Shown: positions 17,976-28,335, counted from the stretch's first letter. The stretch: 64,000 nucleotides of DNA from 4572-123 sp002084545 (GCA_029939715.1 JAOZSJ010000004.1:1-64000); one strand, 5' to 3'. Notes: generated by a model from the sequence alone, not told the origin. Numbers and translations: made by a program.

Positions 17976-18082
17976 ACAGGGTTTGGAATGGAATTTCAAA
18001 TAAAAGCATTTCAATATCTTACACTCTTCTCTCCGAAATCTCGTAATTCACATCCTGAAGCTACCACTCCTGTTGAAATATC

Positions 18083-18111
18083 TTGACACCTTACGCATGA
18101 ATTAGTATATG
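18083..18111 (+). promoter_or_regulatory. Sigma-70 type promoter of cluster A
   Basis: TTGACA at 18083-18088 and TATATG at 18106-18111 are spaced by exactly 17 bp. They lie about 85 bp upstream of the first methyltransferase gene of cluster A. Confidence 0.55.
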
Positions 18112-18195
18112 TTGTCCCGCTGGTAGCAACACCCCAGACCATTACCATTGAATTTTTTGGAAAAACATTCAACAACAGTATATTTCCGGAGCTTC

Positions 18196-19620
18196 ATGAT
18201 GAGTACCGTCAGGCCGAAAATCACTATTTTAGATCCAGAACAAATCGCCCAGATTCATAAATATTCCCTGCAAATTCTCTCTACCGTTGGAATCAGGGTG
18301 AATGCAAAACAGGCCGGGAACCTGTTTTTAAAAGGCGGATGTAAAATTAAAGACAGCCAGGTTTTTATCCCGCCTGAAATTGTTGAGTGGGCCATAAAAG
18401 CCGCTCCGGCTAAGATAGATATATATAATCGTAAGGGAAATCACGCCTTTCGAGTGGGCGGCGGCGCCGAAAACCAGACCCGCTTCGGAATAGGAGTAAC
18501 CAACCTCTACTACCAGGATGTACTGACCGATAATGTCGAGCATTTTTCCAGAAAACATCTGCGGGCCGCTGCACGACTTGGAGAGGCGCTTTCTGAATTC
18601 GATATTATATCAACCCCGGGAGTTATCCAGGATCTTCCGGTGCAGACCGCTGATCTGTACGCCGCGCTTGAAATGGTGGCCAATACAGTCAAACCGCTGG
18701 TCCTTCTGGTATCCGAACACCAGTTGTTTGATAAAGTACTGGATCTGATAGGTCATCTTGCCGGAGATCTTCACGGCCGACCCTTTCTTATTCCCTATGT
18801 CAACCCGATTACCCCGCTTGTGCTGAACAGGGAAACATCGGAAAAAATGACCACCTGCATACAGCACGGGCTGCCCTTGATATACAATAATTACGGGATG
18901 TCGGGCGCAACCGCGCCCATAACACCAGCGGGCACCCTGGCGGTGTTAAATGCCGAGCTGCTGGCCGGGCTGGTGTTCAGCCAGTTGGTAAAAAAAGGTA
19001 CGCCGATAATTCTCGGCAGCCTGCCTGCCGGCTTTGACATGAAAAACATGCTGAGCATCTATACACCCCATACCATGCTGCTGAACCTTGCCTGCGCGGA
19101 AATGATGGCCCATTATAATCTGCCCCACTCGGGCACCTCCGGCAGCGGTACGGGCTGGGGGCCCGATCTGCTGGCCAGTGGTGCTCAATGGATGAACCAT
19201 TTAACCTGCTGTATGGGCAAGGTGGGATTGGCCCCTTCCGTAGGAGGCAACCTGGACTCCCTGGCCTTTTCTCCCGTACTTGTGGTTTATGCCGACCAGA
19301 TCATCCATCAGGCGCGTCTTTTTTCACGGGGATTCACTCTGGATGACGACTCCGTGGGCATGGACGATGTTGCAGCCACGGGCTCAGGCGGCAATTTTCT
19401 CGCATCGGATCTGACCTGTAAGCTGTTTCGTAAAACGGATTACAGTAATAAAATATGGCCCAACCTGAACCTTGACAACTGGCAGGCTGAAGGATCACCC
19501 AAGGCAATCGACCTGTTGAAAACTTACACAAATCAGTTGCTCGAAAACATCAGCGCTCCCGAAGATCACGGACATATCATTGATATGGGGGAAGCGTTTA
19601 TTTCAAAAACAATAAAATAA
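18196..19620 (+). CDS. MttB-superfamily methyltransferase, non-pyrrolysine
   Basis: A 474-residue homologue of trimethylamine:corrinoid methyltransferase (MttB). Family features include ILDPEQIAQIHKYSLQILST at the start, GATAPITPAGTLAVLNAELL and PHSGTSGSGTGWGPDL. Aligned with the Pyl enzymes here (YALPSYVAGG then Pyl), this protein has YNLPHSGTSG then Ser, so it lacks pyrrolysine. Non-Pyl relatives such as MtgB and MtpB demethylate quaternary amines (glycine betaine, proline betaine) on to a corrinoid protein. ATG at 18196 (or 18199) follows GGAG by six bases; the longer TTG start at 18148 is unlikely. It heads a run with saccharopine-pathway genes. Confidence 0.85.
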   Translation: MMSTVRPKITILDPEQIAQIHKYSLQILSTVGIRVNAKQAGNLFLKGGCKIKDSQVFIPPEIVEWAIKAAPAKIDIYNRKGNHAFRVGGGAENQTRFGIGVTNLYYQDVLTDNVEHFSRKHLRAAARLGEALSEFDIISTPGVIQDLPVQTADLYAALEMVANTVKPLVLLVSEHQLFDKVLDLIGHLAGDLHGRPFLIPYVNPITPLVLNRETSEKMTTCIQHGLPLIYNNYGMSGATAPITPAGTLAVLNAELLAGLVFSQLVKKGTPIILGSLPAGFDMKNMLSIYTPHTMLLNLACAEMMAHYNLPHSGTSGSGTGWGPDLLASGAQWMNHLTCCMGKVGLAPSVGGNLDSLAFSPVLVVYADQIIHQARLFSRGFTLDDDSVGMDDVAATGSGGNFLASDLTCKLFRKTDYSNKIWPNLNLDNWQAEGSPKAIDLLKTYTNQLLENISAPEDHGHIIDMGEAFISKTIK

Positions 19621-19634
19621 TCAGGAGTAGTGCT

Positions 19635-20975
19635 ATGAAAAAAATACTTGTGCTCGGCGCCGGACTGGTTGCCAGACCCCTTGTCAACTATCTGCTTGAG
19701 CAGAAGGATATGCAGGTTACCGTTGCTGACCAGGTGTTTACAAAGGCTGAGTCTCTTGTCCTGAATCACTCCTCGGGTACTGCGCTTGAACTGGATATCA
19801 ACAATCGGGAACTTCTTAAAAAGACTGTTGCCCGGACCGATATTGTCATCAGTCTCCTGCCCTGGGTATTTCACCCACAAATAGCTGAGCTCTGCCTTGA
19901 ATACCGCAAACACCTTGTGACCGCATCCTATGTCAAGGATGAAATGCAGGCAATGGACGCACGGGCAAAACAAAAAGGATTGATTTTTCTCAACGAAATC
20001 GGCGTGGACCCCGGCATTGACCATATGTCCGCCATGCAGATTATCAACCGGATTAAAAACGCAGGCGGTAAAGTTACCGGATTTTCTTCATACTGCGGAG
20101 GACTGCCGGCCCTGGAAAACAACAACAATCCGTTGGGATATAAATTTTCATGGAGCCCGGAAGGTGCAATGCTGGCGGCAACCAATGACGGGCGGTACAT
20201 GGAAGACGGCAAGGTTATCGATGTGCCCGGCAGCCTGCTCTTCGAACATTACTGGATTGTGGACATCCCTGGCGCCGGTGCCTTTGAAGCGTATGTAAAC
20301 CGGGACGCAATGCCATACAGAAAGATATATGGTATCCCGTCAACCGCCAACATGTACCGGGGAACGCTGCGTAATATCGGTTATTGCGAAACCTGGGATT
20401 TTTTCAAAAAGCTGGGTCTGCTCAATCGCAATATGAAATTCGATTTTTCCGAAATAACTCCCCGCGGGGTCATTGCTAATATTATCAACAGCAGTAACCC
20501 TGATCTTAAAAAAGAGGTGGCTGCCTATTTAAAAATTCCCGATTTTGCCCTGACAATCAAAAAACTCGACTGGCTCGGTCTCTTTGACGATAAAAAACTT
20601 AATCTCGGTACCTGCAGTGTTTTTGAAATGTTTGCCCACATGCTGCAAAACAAGCTGATTTACCTTGAAGGCGAAAAAGATCTGTTGATTCAGCATCATG
20701 AATTTACGGCCGAGTATCCGGATCAAAAACAAGAGATGATTACATCGACCCTGATCGATACGGGTATACCGGGAGGGGACACATCCATGTCCCGAACGGT
20801 GGGCCTGCCGGTAGCCATTGCAACAAAATTGATCGCGGAGGGAAAAATCAATATGACCGGCGTTCATATTCCGGTGCTGCCGGAAATTTACGAGCCGGTA
20901 CTTGCCGAACTGAAAACCCAGAATATAGCCTTTACGGAACGAAAAATCGATCTGGTCGATCTGGAAAACAACTAA
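19635..20975 (+). CDS. Saccharopine dehydrogenase (glutamate-forming)
   Basis: A 446-residue Lys9-type enzyme. The N-terminal Rossmann motif VLGAGLVARPLVNYLLE is followed by ISLLPWVFHPQIAELCL, LNEIGVDPGIDHMSAM, FSSYCGGLPALENNNNP and NMYRGTLRNIGYCETW, all typical of saccharopine reductase/dehydrogenase. It interconverts saccharopine with glutamate and 2-aminoadipate semialdehyde. AGGAG precedes the ATG, and it follows the MttB homologue by 14 bp. The next gene encodes the partner enzyme, so the pair covers the two-step lysine-saccharopine route. Confidence 0.87.
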   Translation: MKKILVLGAGLVARPLVNYLLEQKDMQVTVADQVFTKAESLVLNHSSGTALELDINNRELLKKTVARTDIVISLLPWVFHPQIAELCLEYRKHLVTASYVKDEMQAMDARAKQKGLIFLNEIGVDPGIDHMSAMQIINRIKNAGGKVTGFSSYCGGLPALENNNNPLGYKFSWSPEGAMLAATNDGRYMEDGKVIDVPGSLLFEHYWIVDIPGAGAFEAYVNRDAMPYRKIYGIPSTANMYRGTLRNIGYCETWDFFKKLGLLNRNMKFDFSEITPRGVIANIINSSNPDLKKEVAAYLKIPDFALTIKKLDWLGLFDDKKLNLGTCSVFEMFAHMLQNKLIYLEGEKDLLIQHHEFTAEYPDQKQEMITSTLIDTGIPGGDTSMSRTVGLPVAIATKLIAEGKINMTGVHIPVLPEIYEPVLAELKTQNIAFTERKIDLVDLENN

Positions 20976-21049
20976 TCCGGGCTAAATGAAACAAAAAACA
21001 GGATAAACCGGTTCTCACTCCGGCTATGGTGAAAGGAGAATATATCATA

Positions 21050-22360
21050 ATGCAAAATTTGCTGATTAGAGCCGAAGATAAGAATATATGGGAACGCCGG
21101 GCACCTATCGTTCCCGCCGATCTGCGGGAAATCATAGAACAGACCCATGCCGGGGCCTTTGTGGAACAATCGGAAAAGCGTTTTTTCAAGGCCCGGGACT
21201 ATGAAACAGCGGGTGCCGTTTCCTGCAGGGGTATGGATTCGGGCGACGTGATCTTCGGCGTAAAGGAGATCCCCGAGGAAAAAATTCTTGACGGCAAGAC
21301 CTATATATTTTTTTCCCACACCATCAAGGGCCAGAAGTCGGGCATGCCGCTTTTAAAAAAAATCATGGACGGCGGATCGACTCTTATCGACTATGAAAAA
21401 ATTACCGACGATCAAAATCGCCGCCTGATTTACTTCGGCAGGTATGCCGGAGATGCCGGCACCATCGATATCCTTTCCCTGATGGGAGAGTACTGGCAGC
21501 ATCACGGCCTTGATACTCCCTTTCGTGAGTGCCGCAGGGCCCATCAGTATACCTCCGTGGATGATGCCCGCTCGCATCTGAAAAAAATCGGTGACCAGAT
21601 CAGAACCAATGGTTTTCCCGAGGCTCTTAGCCCCATGGTCACAGGTATCATGGGGTATGGAAATGTATCGGGCGGCGCCCAGCAGATCCTTGATTGTCTG
21701 CCGGTCGAAAAAATTGAACCCGGAGCATTAAAATCCCTGGCGGAAAAACCCGGAATCAATAATAAAACCGTATACGTAACGATTTTCAAGGAAAAAGACC
21801 TTGTCTGCCGTAAAGATAATACAGCATTTGATCTGAATGATTACTATCGGCATCCGGAAAAATATCAAAGCCGCTTTGACCGGTTTCTGCCCTTTCTTTC
21901 CATTCTGATCAACGCGGTTTACTGGGATAACAACTGCCCCAGATTTGTCACCTGGGACGCCCTTGAAAAAATTTTCAGAACAAATAAACAGCCCAAACTT
22001 TGCGGCATCGCCGATATAAGCTGCGATATCAACGGTTCCGTGGAGTGTACGGTAAAAGCTACCGAAACCCAGATGCCGGCCTACCTGTGCGATCCGATCA
22101 CCCGCACTACCACTGACGGCCACAAGGGAGACGGTATCGTAGTGCTGGCGGTGGACAATCTGCCCTGTGAACTGCCCAATGATTCATCAACATTTTTCAG
22201 CAACCAGCTCAAACCCTTTGTGTCCAACATAATAAAGGCTGATTATCACACGTCCCTTGAAAATTCCGGCCTCTGTCCGGAGATTAAAAGGGCGGTTGTT
22301 GTCTATAACGGAAAACTGACTCCGGATTTTGAATATTTAAAAAAATATTTGATCACATAA
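21050..22360 (+). CDS. Lysine-ketoglutarate reductase-like protein
   Basis: A 436-residue protein matching the lysine-ketoglutarate reductase half of eukaryotic LKR/SDH. Family features: EDKNIWERRAPIVPADL near the start, FSHTIKGQKSGMPLLKK, LIDYEKITD, RLIYFGRYAGDAGTIDIL and GYGNVSGGAQQIL. ATG at 21050 has GGAG about 9 bases upstream and directly precedes the conserved start; ATG at 21026 is the alternative. It should couple lysine and 2-oxoglutarate to saccharopine. Here the LKR and SDH parts are separate genes between two methyltransferase genes, an unusual setting. Confidence 0.83.
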   Translation: MQNLLIRAEDKNIWERRAPIVPADLREIIEQTHAGAFVEQSEKRFFKARDYETAGAVSCRGMDSGDVIFGVKEIPEEKILDGKTYIFFSHTIKGQKSGMPLLKKIMDGGSTLIDYEKITDDQNRRLIYFGRYAGDAGTIDILSLMGEYWQHHGLDTPFRECRRAHQYTSVDDARSHLKKIGDQIRTNGFPEALSPMVTGIMGYGNVSGGAQQILDCLPVEKIEPGALKSLAEKPGINNKTVYVTIFKEKDLVCRKDNTAFDLNDYYRHPEKYQSRFDRFLPFLSILINAVYWDNNCPRFVTWDALEKIFRTNKQPKLCGIADISCDINGSVECTVKATETQMPAYLCDPITRTTTDGHKGDGIVVLAVDNLPCELPNDSSTFFSNQLKPFVSNIIKADYHTSLENSGLCPEIKRAVVVYNGKLTPDFEYLKKYLIT

Positions 22361-22443
22361 TTTTGTATTTTATACTATCAGGGGCGTATCTTGTGTTCGC
22401 CCTATAAACCGTCACATATTAAATTGCACAAGGTATCTGATTT

Positions 22444-23928
22444 ATGAAACGAAATCTACATGCTGGAAAAAATTTAAACGGGGGATTGAGTCTCAATATC
22501 CTTACCGATGACGAACTCGATGAAATTCATCTGGCAACCATGGAACTGCTGGAAACAACCGGTATTTTCATGGAAGATGAAAATGCCCTGGATTGTTTTG
22601 CAGACAATGGTGCAAAGGTGGACCGGAAAAACAAAATTGTTAAAATCCCCCAATATATTGTAGAGGATGCTATCCGCTCGGCCCCTTCCAAGGTTATTTT
22701 GTACGGACGTGACCCCAGGCACGATATTGTACTGGAAAGCAACAGGGTCCACTTTACCAACTTCAGCGAAGGGGTAATGATCAACGATCCCTATACCGGT
22801 GAAAACAGGCCGCCAATGAAAAAAGACCTTGTGGACAGCGCCCGTGTCATCGATTATCTGGATGAAATTGATTTTTGCGAAAAAGCCCTTGGCGCCCATG
22901 ACGTCCACCAGGACAGCGTGCCGCTGCACAACGCCGAAGTGTACCTGACCAACACCGGCAAGCATTGTGCATTTGGTCCCGGCAATGGAAAACTGCTGAA
23001 CAAAATAGTGGAGATGGCCGCTGCCATTGCCGGAGGCATGAAAAATCTCAAAAAAAGACCACTGGTCTCCTTTACCACATGCCCGGTAAGTCCCTTGCAG
23101 TTGATTAGAGACTGTTGTGAAATTATTATGGAATCGGCCAAAAACAACGTGGTGTGCAACATCCTCTCCATGGCTCTGGCCGGAGGAACCGCACCGGTAA
23201 CACTGGCGGGATCACTGGTCACCCATAATGCCGAAATTTTAAGCGGTATCACCCTTTCCCAGTTAACCCGGAAAGGAGCCCCGGTTATTTACGGCAGCTC
23301 CACAACCGCCATGGATCTGAAACTTGCCGCAGCTACCGTGGGAACACCTGAGTGCGCCCTGATAAGCGGCGCTGTTGCGCGTCTGGCCCGCTATTACGCG
23401 TTACCGAGCTATGTTGCCGGCGGATAGGGCGACGGAAAAATTTCCGACAGCCAGATGGGCCACGAAAAGACTCTTACCGGACTGATACCCGCATTGGCAG
23501 GCGCCAATATGATTTACGGTCTGGGCATGGTCGAAAGCGGCATTACCTTTGATTTTGGCCAACTGGTTCTGGATTGCGAGTTTGCACGCATGATCAAACA
23601 CACGGTACATGGAATTCCGGTCAATGATGATACTGTTGCCCTGGATGTAATAAAGGAGGTGGGACCCGCGGGTGAATTTCTCACTCACGAACATACCTTT
23701 AAGGCAATGCGAAGTCAGTCCGCACCGGAACTGATCGATCGTAAAACTCGGGAGGTTTGGGAAAATGCCGGCGCCAGTACGTCCCACCAGCGGGCCATGG
23801 AAAAAGTAAGATATATTTTGGAAAACCACACTCCGGTGCCGCTGCCGGACGATATCCTGGCAAAAATTCGTTCCATCGTGAAAGAAACAGAGGCGGAAAT
23901 GGGGATATCGGGGCCGACCTTAAAATAG
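22444..23928 (+). CDS. mttB: Trimethylamine:corrinoid methyltransferase with in-frame UAG (pyrrolysine)
   Basis: Read through TAG at 23425-23427, the frame gives 494 residues with pyrrolysine at residue 328, matching known MttB (about 495 residues, Pyl near 334). The context is YALPSYVAGG-Pyl-GDGKISDSQMGHEKTL, and homology continues on both sides without a frame change. It moves a methyl group from trimethylamine, or a related amine, to a cognate corrinoid protein. The 494-residue product begins MKRNLHAGKNLNGGLSLN. Its terminal stop is also TAG (23926-23928), backed up two codons later by TAA. A pipeline unaware of Pyl would split it at 23427. No corrinoid-protein gene adjoins it. Confidence 0.93.
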
Positions 23929-24065
23929 GCACGGTAAACGATGTTGCAGGATTACCGGGGAAATTCGTGCCAAATACAGGATCGCGGAAGTTCCGGGTTT
24001 CAATATCCGTTCAGTGGATCTTTTTAAACGTGATATGGGTATTTAAAGTTTTCGGTCAGGCACTG

Positions 24066-24776
24066 CTATTTAATTAATACCCATATTTTTTCACCGGGTT
24101 TGAGCTCATTTCCATTTTCAAGATCGGGAATATCGTTTTTTACCTGTCCTTTTTTATAATATTTTTCAATAATTGACTGTAGTGTATCGCCTTTGGCCAC
24201 GGTATAACGCCAGAAAAAATGCCCGTCTTTATTTATTATAATTTTTTTGTATATTTCCGCGGCATTTTCCCCGTTTTTTAAAATATTAAGCGTTACACCC
24301 TTTCCTATATCATAAATACCGGCGTGGGGGTTATGCTCCAGCAGGACAGGATAGTATTTCCCCTGTCCATAATATTTTTTTGCAATATCCCATAGTGTAT
24401 CCTCATCCACGGCATTATAGAGCCAAAACTGGTTTTCTTTCTGGTTTTGCTCCTTTTGTACGGTATATTCCTTTTCTTCGGGAACAGCTTTTTCTTCGGG
24501 AACAACCTTTTCTTCAACCGGCTCTTTCTCCTGCCGGGATGTTGTCTCTTTTTGCGCTAAACGCGGTGTGCTCTGATTTGTCTGATCTTTTTCCTTTGGT
24601 AAATCGGAAACAGGCTGAACGACTGCCTCTTTCCGATATTCTTCTATCTTAAAATATACCAGCTTTTTTTCCCTTAACCCTGCTTGTTCTAAATCATTGT
24701 GGTTTAATAAAACAACCGCCAATACGATCAAGGCTGTAACCAAGCCCAATATTACAAGTATGGGTAATTTTTTCAT
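24066..24776 (-). CDS. Membrane-anchored LysM-domain protein
   Basis: A 236-residue protein with one N-terminal membrane segment (about residues 4-26). A charged Glu/Lys/Gln-rich linker (about 60-120) follows, then two LysM-like modules: EDTLWDIAKKYYGQGKYYPV and AKGDTLQSIIEKYYKKGQVK. LysM binds peptidoglycan, so this is probably a cell-envelope protein of unknown specific role. It ends with TAG. It is 44 bp downstream of the PHP-helicase gene on the same strand. Confidence 0.8.
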   Translation of the reverse strand: MKKLPILVILGLVTALIVLAVVLLNHNDLEQAGLREKKLVYFKIEEYRKEAVVQPVSDLPKEKDQTNQSTPRLAQKETTSRQEKEPVEEKVVPEEKAVPEEKEYTVQKEQNQKENQFWLYNAVDEDTLWDIAKKYYGQGKYYPVLLEHNPHAGIYDIGKGVTLNILKNGENAAEIYKKIIINKDGHFFWRYTVAKGDTLQSIIEKYYKKGQVKNDIPDLENGNELKPGEKIWVLIK

Positions 24777-24820
24777 GAATTATTACCTCTGTGTTTTTAA
24801 AAAACATAATAATTTTGGTT

Positions 24821-27800
24821 CTAAAACAACTCTAATTGAATTGGTCGTTTCTTATTTTTGCAGCTTCTTTTTTCATACTCGATCAAATACGGCTTAATAT
24901 CTTTGATAAAGGGTGATAAATGCCTTATTACGGATTTTCCATATATCCGGCGTTTTACTACATGACTTAAATACAGCTTTTCCTTAGCACGTGTCATTGC
25001 CACATAAAACAATCTTCTTTCCTCTTCAATATCGTTTGTTTCTTCGTTTTTTTTAAATGGGATAAAACCATCCTCGCAGCCGGCAATAAAAACAACTGGA
25101 AATTCAAGCCCCTTGGCAGCATGCATAGTCATCAGAGAAACTTTTTCAGCCTTTTCATCATAGCTTTCACTATCGGTTTGAAGGGCTATATCGCAAAGAA
25201 AATAAACAGTATCCTTGCCATATTGTCTGGAATTTACCTTTATCCTGTTGACGATATCCTTACTTTCTCCATCACTTTCGATAGTGGCATCAATACCTGT
25301 CTTTTTTATAATAAAATCCAGTTTTTCTTCAACGGTAAAGCTTTCCGATGCGGTTTTAATTTTTAGTATGGTTTTTATAAAATCATTAATTTTGAGCTGT
25401 TTTGCAGTGGTTAATCCATCAATGGGCAGCCGCACAGCATTATACATTGCCCGATCCAGATTAAATCTGTTCCGGTAGCACCAGTTTTTAAAAATATGCA
25501 GTGTTTTATGTCCAATTCCCGGTTTTGCAAAATCTATAACTCTTTCAAAATCAATAATAGAGCCAGCCGACTCTATTATTTTAAGGTAAGAAATAATTTC
25601 GGCAACACCTTTTTTCATAAACATATTTTCCCTGGAGGCAATCTGACAGGGAATACCGGCGCTTTCAAGAACTTCTTTAAATATTTCTCCCTGGGCAACC
25701 GTTCTAAATAAAACCGCAAAATCTGAAAAGCTGTAGTCCTCATTTTTTATTTCATTATCGATATTTCCAAAATCCATGGAATGAAAACCGATGCCGCCTA
25801 TCAATTTTTCTATTTTTTTACCTATGGCCACTGCCTCGGCTTTTTCCGAAGCACTTTCAAGGATGGTAACAGTCCTTATACCTGCTATATCAGAGTACAT
25901 TACCGCCTGACCTTCAATTATCCGATGATTTTTTATTACATGGTAAGATGCGGCAAGAATAGTTTCAGTGGAACGATAGTTGCGGGTCAGGTTAATGACC
26001 TCGGCATCGGGATAATCTTTTGTAAAATTATGAAAATATATTACATCTGATCCCCTGAAGCCATATATAGACTGGTCGGGATCACCAATGACGCATACAT
26101 CATTGCTTTCAACAATTGAATCACTTTCCCGGGTAACACCTGATGCTGCAAAGAGTTTTAATAACTTATATTGACCTTGATTAAGATCTTGATATTCATC
26201 TACAAAAATATATTTGAAACGATTTTTATACAGACTTCTTATTGATGCATTTTTTTCTAATATCCGCACCACTTTAACTATTAAATCGTCAAAATCATAC
26301 ATTCCAAGAATCGATAAAAATTCCTGATATTCTTTATATACTTTTTTACAAAAATTTTCTTCTGATACATGTATGTCTGACGACTTTCCGTCAATATGCT
26401 GTTTGGCGGAACTTATTTTTTGAAGCATTTTGAGCGGAGTTATATTGCCTTTTTCCCCATTTTTTTTTACATTTTCCACAGCCTCTTTTATAAGAACCAG
26501 TCTCTCATTATCATCAACAATACTAAATGGGGTTTTTTCAATTTCTTTTAATATTTTTACACAAAGACCGTGAAAGGTATCCACCCGGGGCAGCCCGGCG
26601 GAGGGTTTTAATGTACGCTTCAACCTTGTCAACATCTCACTGGCCGCTTTTCTGGTAAAAGTAAGGGCCAGAATATGCTCGGGTGAAATATTTTTTTTAT
26701 CTATCAGAAATAATATCCGCTGGGTCAGGGTTCGTGTTTTACCTGTACCCGGCCCTGCTACAATCAATAAATGGCGGCTTTTGCTTTCCACCGCTTTTTG
26801 CTGCCAATGGTTCAATTCTTCAGATATACAGGATATATGTTTTGCAGTAATTTGTTTTTTTTTCTTTTTTTCCGGTTCCTTACAATTTTTTATTTTGGGT
26901 GTTTTTAAAACACGGCTGTTTTTTGACATATCGAATAAACACCGTTGTCCCATAAGCTTTTCACGCTCATCATTATTGAAAATTTTTACTTTTCCATATT
27001 CGCCATCGAATCCAGGATCAATTTTCAATATATTTGACCGCATTCTTTTTATAGCTTCTCCGAGTAATGGTATGCCTGCTTTTTCAATATTTTCAATTGG
27101 CAGCGTTTGCAAAATTTCAAACTCCGGTCCCAGGGTCTCAATTATTTTTTCATATTTTCCGCCAACAGTCTTGGTTTGAGGTCCTCTTCTGAAAATATCG
27201 GATAAAATATCGGCCAGGGGAACAATACTGTAATAAGGATTTCCTCTTTCCGGCATTATTCCTTTTTCCCGATCGGCCAGCTCTTCAACTCTATACAACA
27301 CTCCAAGTGTTAATTTTTTACCGCAAACCGGACAAATCCCTTTGTTGTTGAGTGTTTCTTTCGGGAAAAACTGAATCCCACAATTTCGATGACCGTCTAA
27401 ATGATATTTACCCTCCTCGGGAAAAAATTCATAGGTACCCAGAAACTTTTTTTTATCACCGCTTTTAAGAGCCGAAAATATTGCCCCGTAAGAAAGGTCG
27501 GTATCAAAAATATTAGCTTCGCGGCCAAGGTTCCTTGGTGAATGGGCATCCGAATTGGAAATAAGAGTCAAATTGTCTAAATCTGATACTCGCCAGTTCA
27601 TGGCTGGATCGGATGAAAGACCGGTTTCCGCGGCAAAAATATATCCTGTAAGATCTTCAAAACATTCATCAACGGTTTCAAACCCCGATTTTGATCCCAA
27701 CATTGAAAACCAGGGTGTCCATATATGAGCGGGAATTAAATATCCATTATCGGAAGTTTCAAGTACAATTTCAAGAAGATCCCTTGCATCAAGTCCCAAT

Positions 27801-28216
27801 ATGGGCCTTCCGTCGGATTTTATATTACCTATTTTATCGAGTTTTAAATTAAATTTTTCAACGCTTTTAAAATCCTTAAAAAAAACAAGGTTGTGATTTT
27901 TTCGCACTTTTTTGTTTTTTTTATATATGCTGCTAATCTCGGTCTGCAGGATAAACCTTACTTTATTTCTGCAGGATATAGGAACCTTTAAATCACATTT
28001 TTGAGAAAAATTTTTTTTTAATTTAAAAAGCCCCGGCTCAGCATCCTCAAGTTTTTCCTTTATTTCCTCAAACCATTCAGGGTGGGTAAAATCACCCGTA
28101 CCCGTAATTTTTATACCTTTTATCTGGGAAGCAATATAAATATTTTCCAAATCAAGATTTTTTGCCGTGGCCCTGGAATATTTAGAATGAATATGTAAAT
28201 CAGCTATAAATTTCAT
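24821..28216 (-). CDS. EndoQ-like PHP nuclease fused to UvrD/Rep helicase
   Basis: A 1131-residue fusion. Residues 1 to about 420 resemble endonuclease Q: PHP metal motif DLHIHSKYSRAT (6-17), GTGDFTHPEW, SNSDAHSPRNLG and a four-Cys zinc site ending CPVCGKKLTLG. Endonuclease Q nicks DNA 5' of deaminated bases. From about 465 there is a complete UvrD-type helicase: Walker A AGPGTGKTRTLTQR, DEYQDLNQGQY, GDPDQSIYGFRGSD, MTMHAAKGLEFPVV and FYVAMTRAKEKLYLSHV. The two parts together suggest coupled nicking and unwinding in DNA repair. It is divergent from rdgC. It ends in TAG. Confidence 0.87.
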   Translation of the reverse strand: MKFIADLHIHSKYSRATAKNLDLENIYIASQIKGIKITGTGDFTHPEWFEEIKEKLEDAEPGLFKLKKNFSQKCDLKVPISCRNKVRFILQTEISSIYKKNKKVRKNHNLVFFKDFKSVEKFNLKLDKIGNIKSDGRPILGLDARDLLEIVLETSDNGYLIPAHIWTPWFSMLGSKSGFETVDECFEDLTGYIFAAETGLSSDPAMNWRVSDLDNLTLISNSDAHSPRNLGREANIFDTDLSYGAIFSALKSGDKKKFLGTYEFFPEEGKYHLDGHRNCGIQFFPKETLNNKGICPVCGKKLTLGVLYRVEELADREKGIMPERGNPYYSIVPLADILSDIFRRGPQTKTVGGKYEKIIETLGPEFEILQTLPIENIEKAGIPLLGEAIKRMRSNILKIDPGFDGEYGKVKIFNNDEREKLMGQRCLFDMSKNSRVLKTPKIKNCKEPEKKKKKQITAKHISCISEELNHWQQKAVESKSRHLLIVAGPGTGKTRTLTQRILFLIDKKNISPEHILALTFTRKAASEMLTRLKRTLKPSAGLPRVDTFHGLCVKILKEIEKTPFSIVDDNERLVLIKEAVENVKKNGEKGNITPLKMLQKISSAKQHIDGKSSDIHVSEENFCKKVYKEYQEFLSILGMYDFDDLIVKVVRILEKNASIRSLYKNRFKYIFVDEYQDLNQGQYKLLKLFAASGVTRESDSIVESNDVCVIGDPDQSIYGFRGSDVIYFHNFTKDYPDAEVINLTRNYRSTETILAASYHVIKNHRIIEGQAVMYSDIAGIRTVTILESASEKAEAVAIGKKIEKLIGGIGFHSMDFGNIDNEIKNEDYSFSDFAVLFRTVAQGEIFKEVLESAGIPCQIASRENMFMKKGVAEIISYLKIIESAGSIIDFERVIDFAKPGIGHKTLHIFKNWCYRNRFNLDRAMYNAVRLPIDGLTTAKQLKINDFIKTILKIKTASESFTVEEKLDFIIKKTGIDATIESDGESKDIVNRIKVNSRQYGKDTVYFLCDIALQTDSESYDEKAEKVSLMTMHAAKGLEFPVVFIAGCEDGFIPFKKNEETNDIEEERRLFYVAMTRAKEKLYLSHVVKRRIYGKSVIRHLSPFIKDIKPYLIEYEKRSCKNKKRPIQLELF

Positions 28217-28335
28217 TTTTAATAATTACTTTTAACTTGTTTAAATAATATAAAAAGGTTATATATGTATGGTTTTGCTCTATATTTTTATTAATAAAAT
28301 TTATAAAAAAATACTATATAAAAGGTTATAAGTCC

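Noticed and set aside
18112..18195. Cobalamin riboswitch before the cluster A methyltransferase
   Set aside because: No B12-box-like conserved core was recognised in this or the cluster B leader.
22444..23427. Frameshift or pseudogene explanation for the broken mttB
   Set aside because: The frame is unchanged on both sides of the single TAG, at the known Pyl position, and the same break is found in a second copy.
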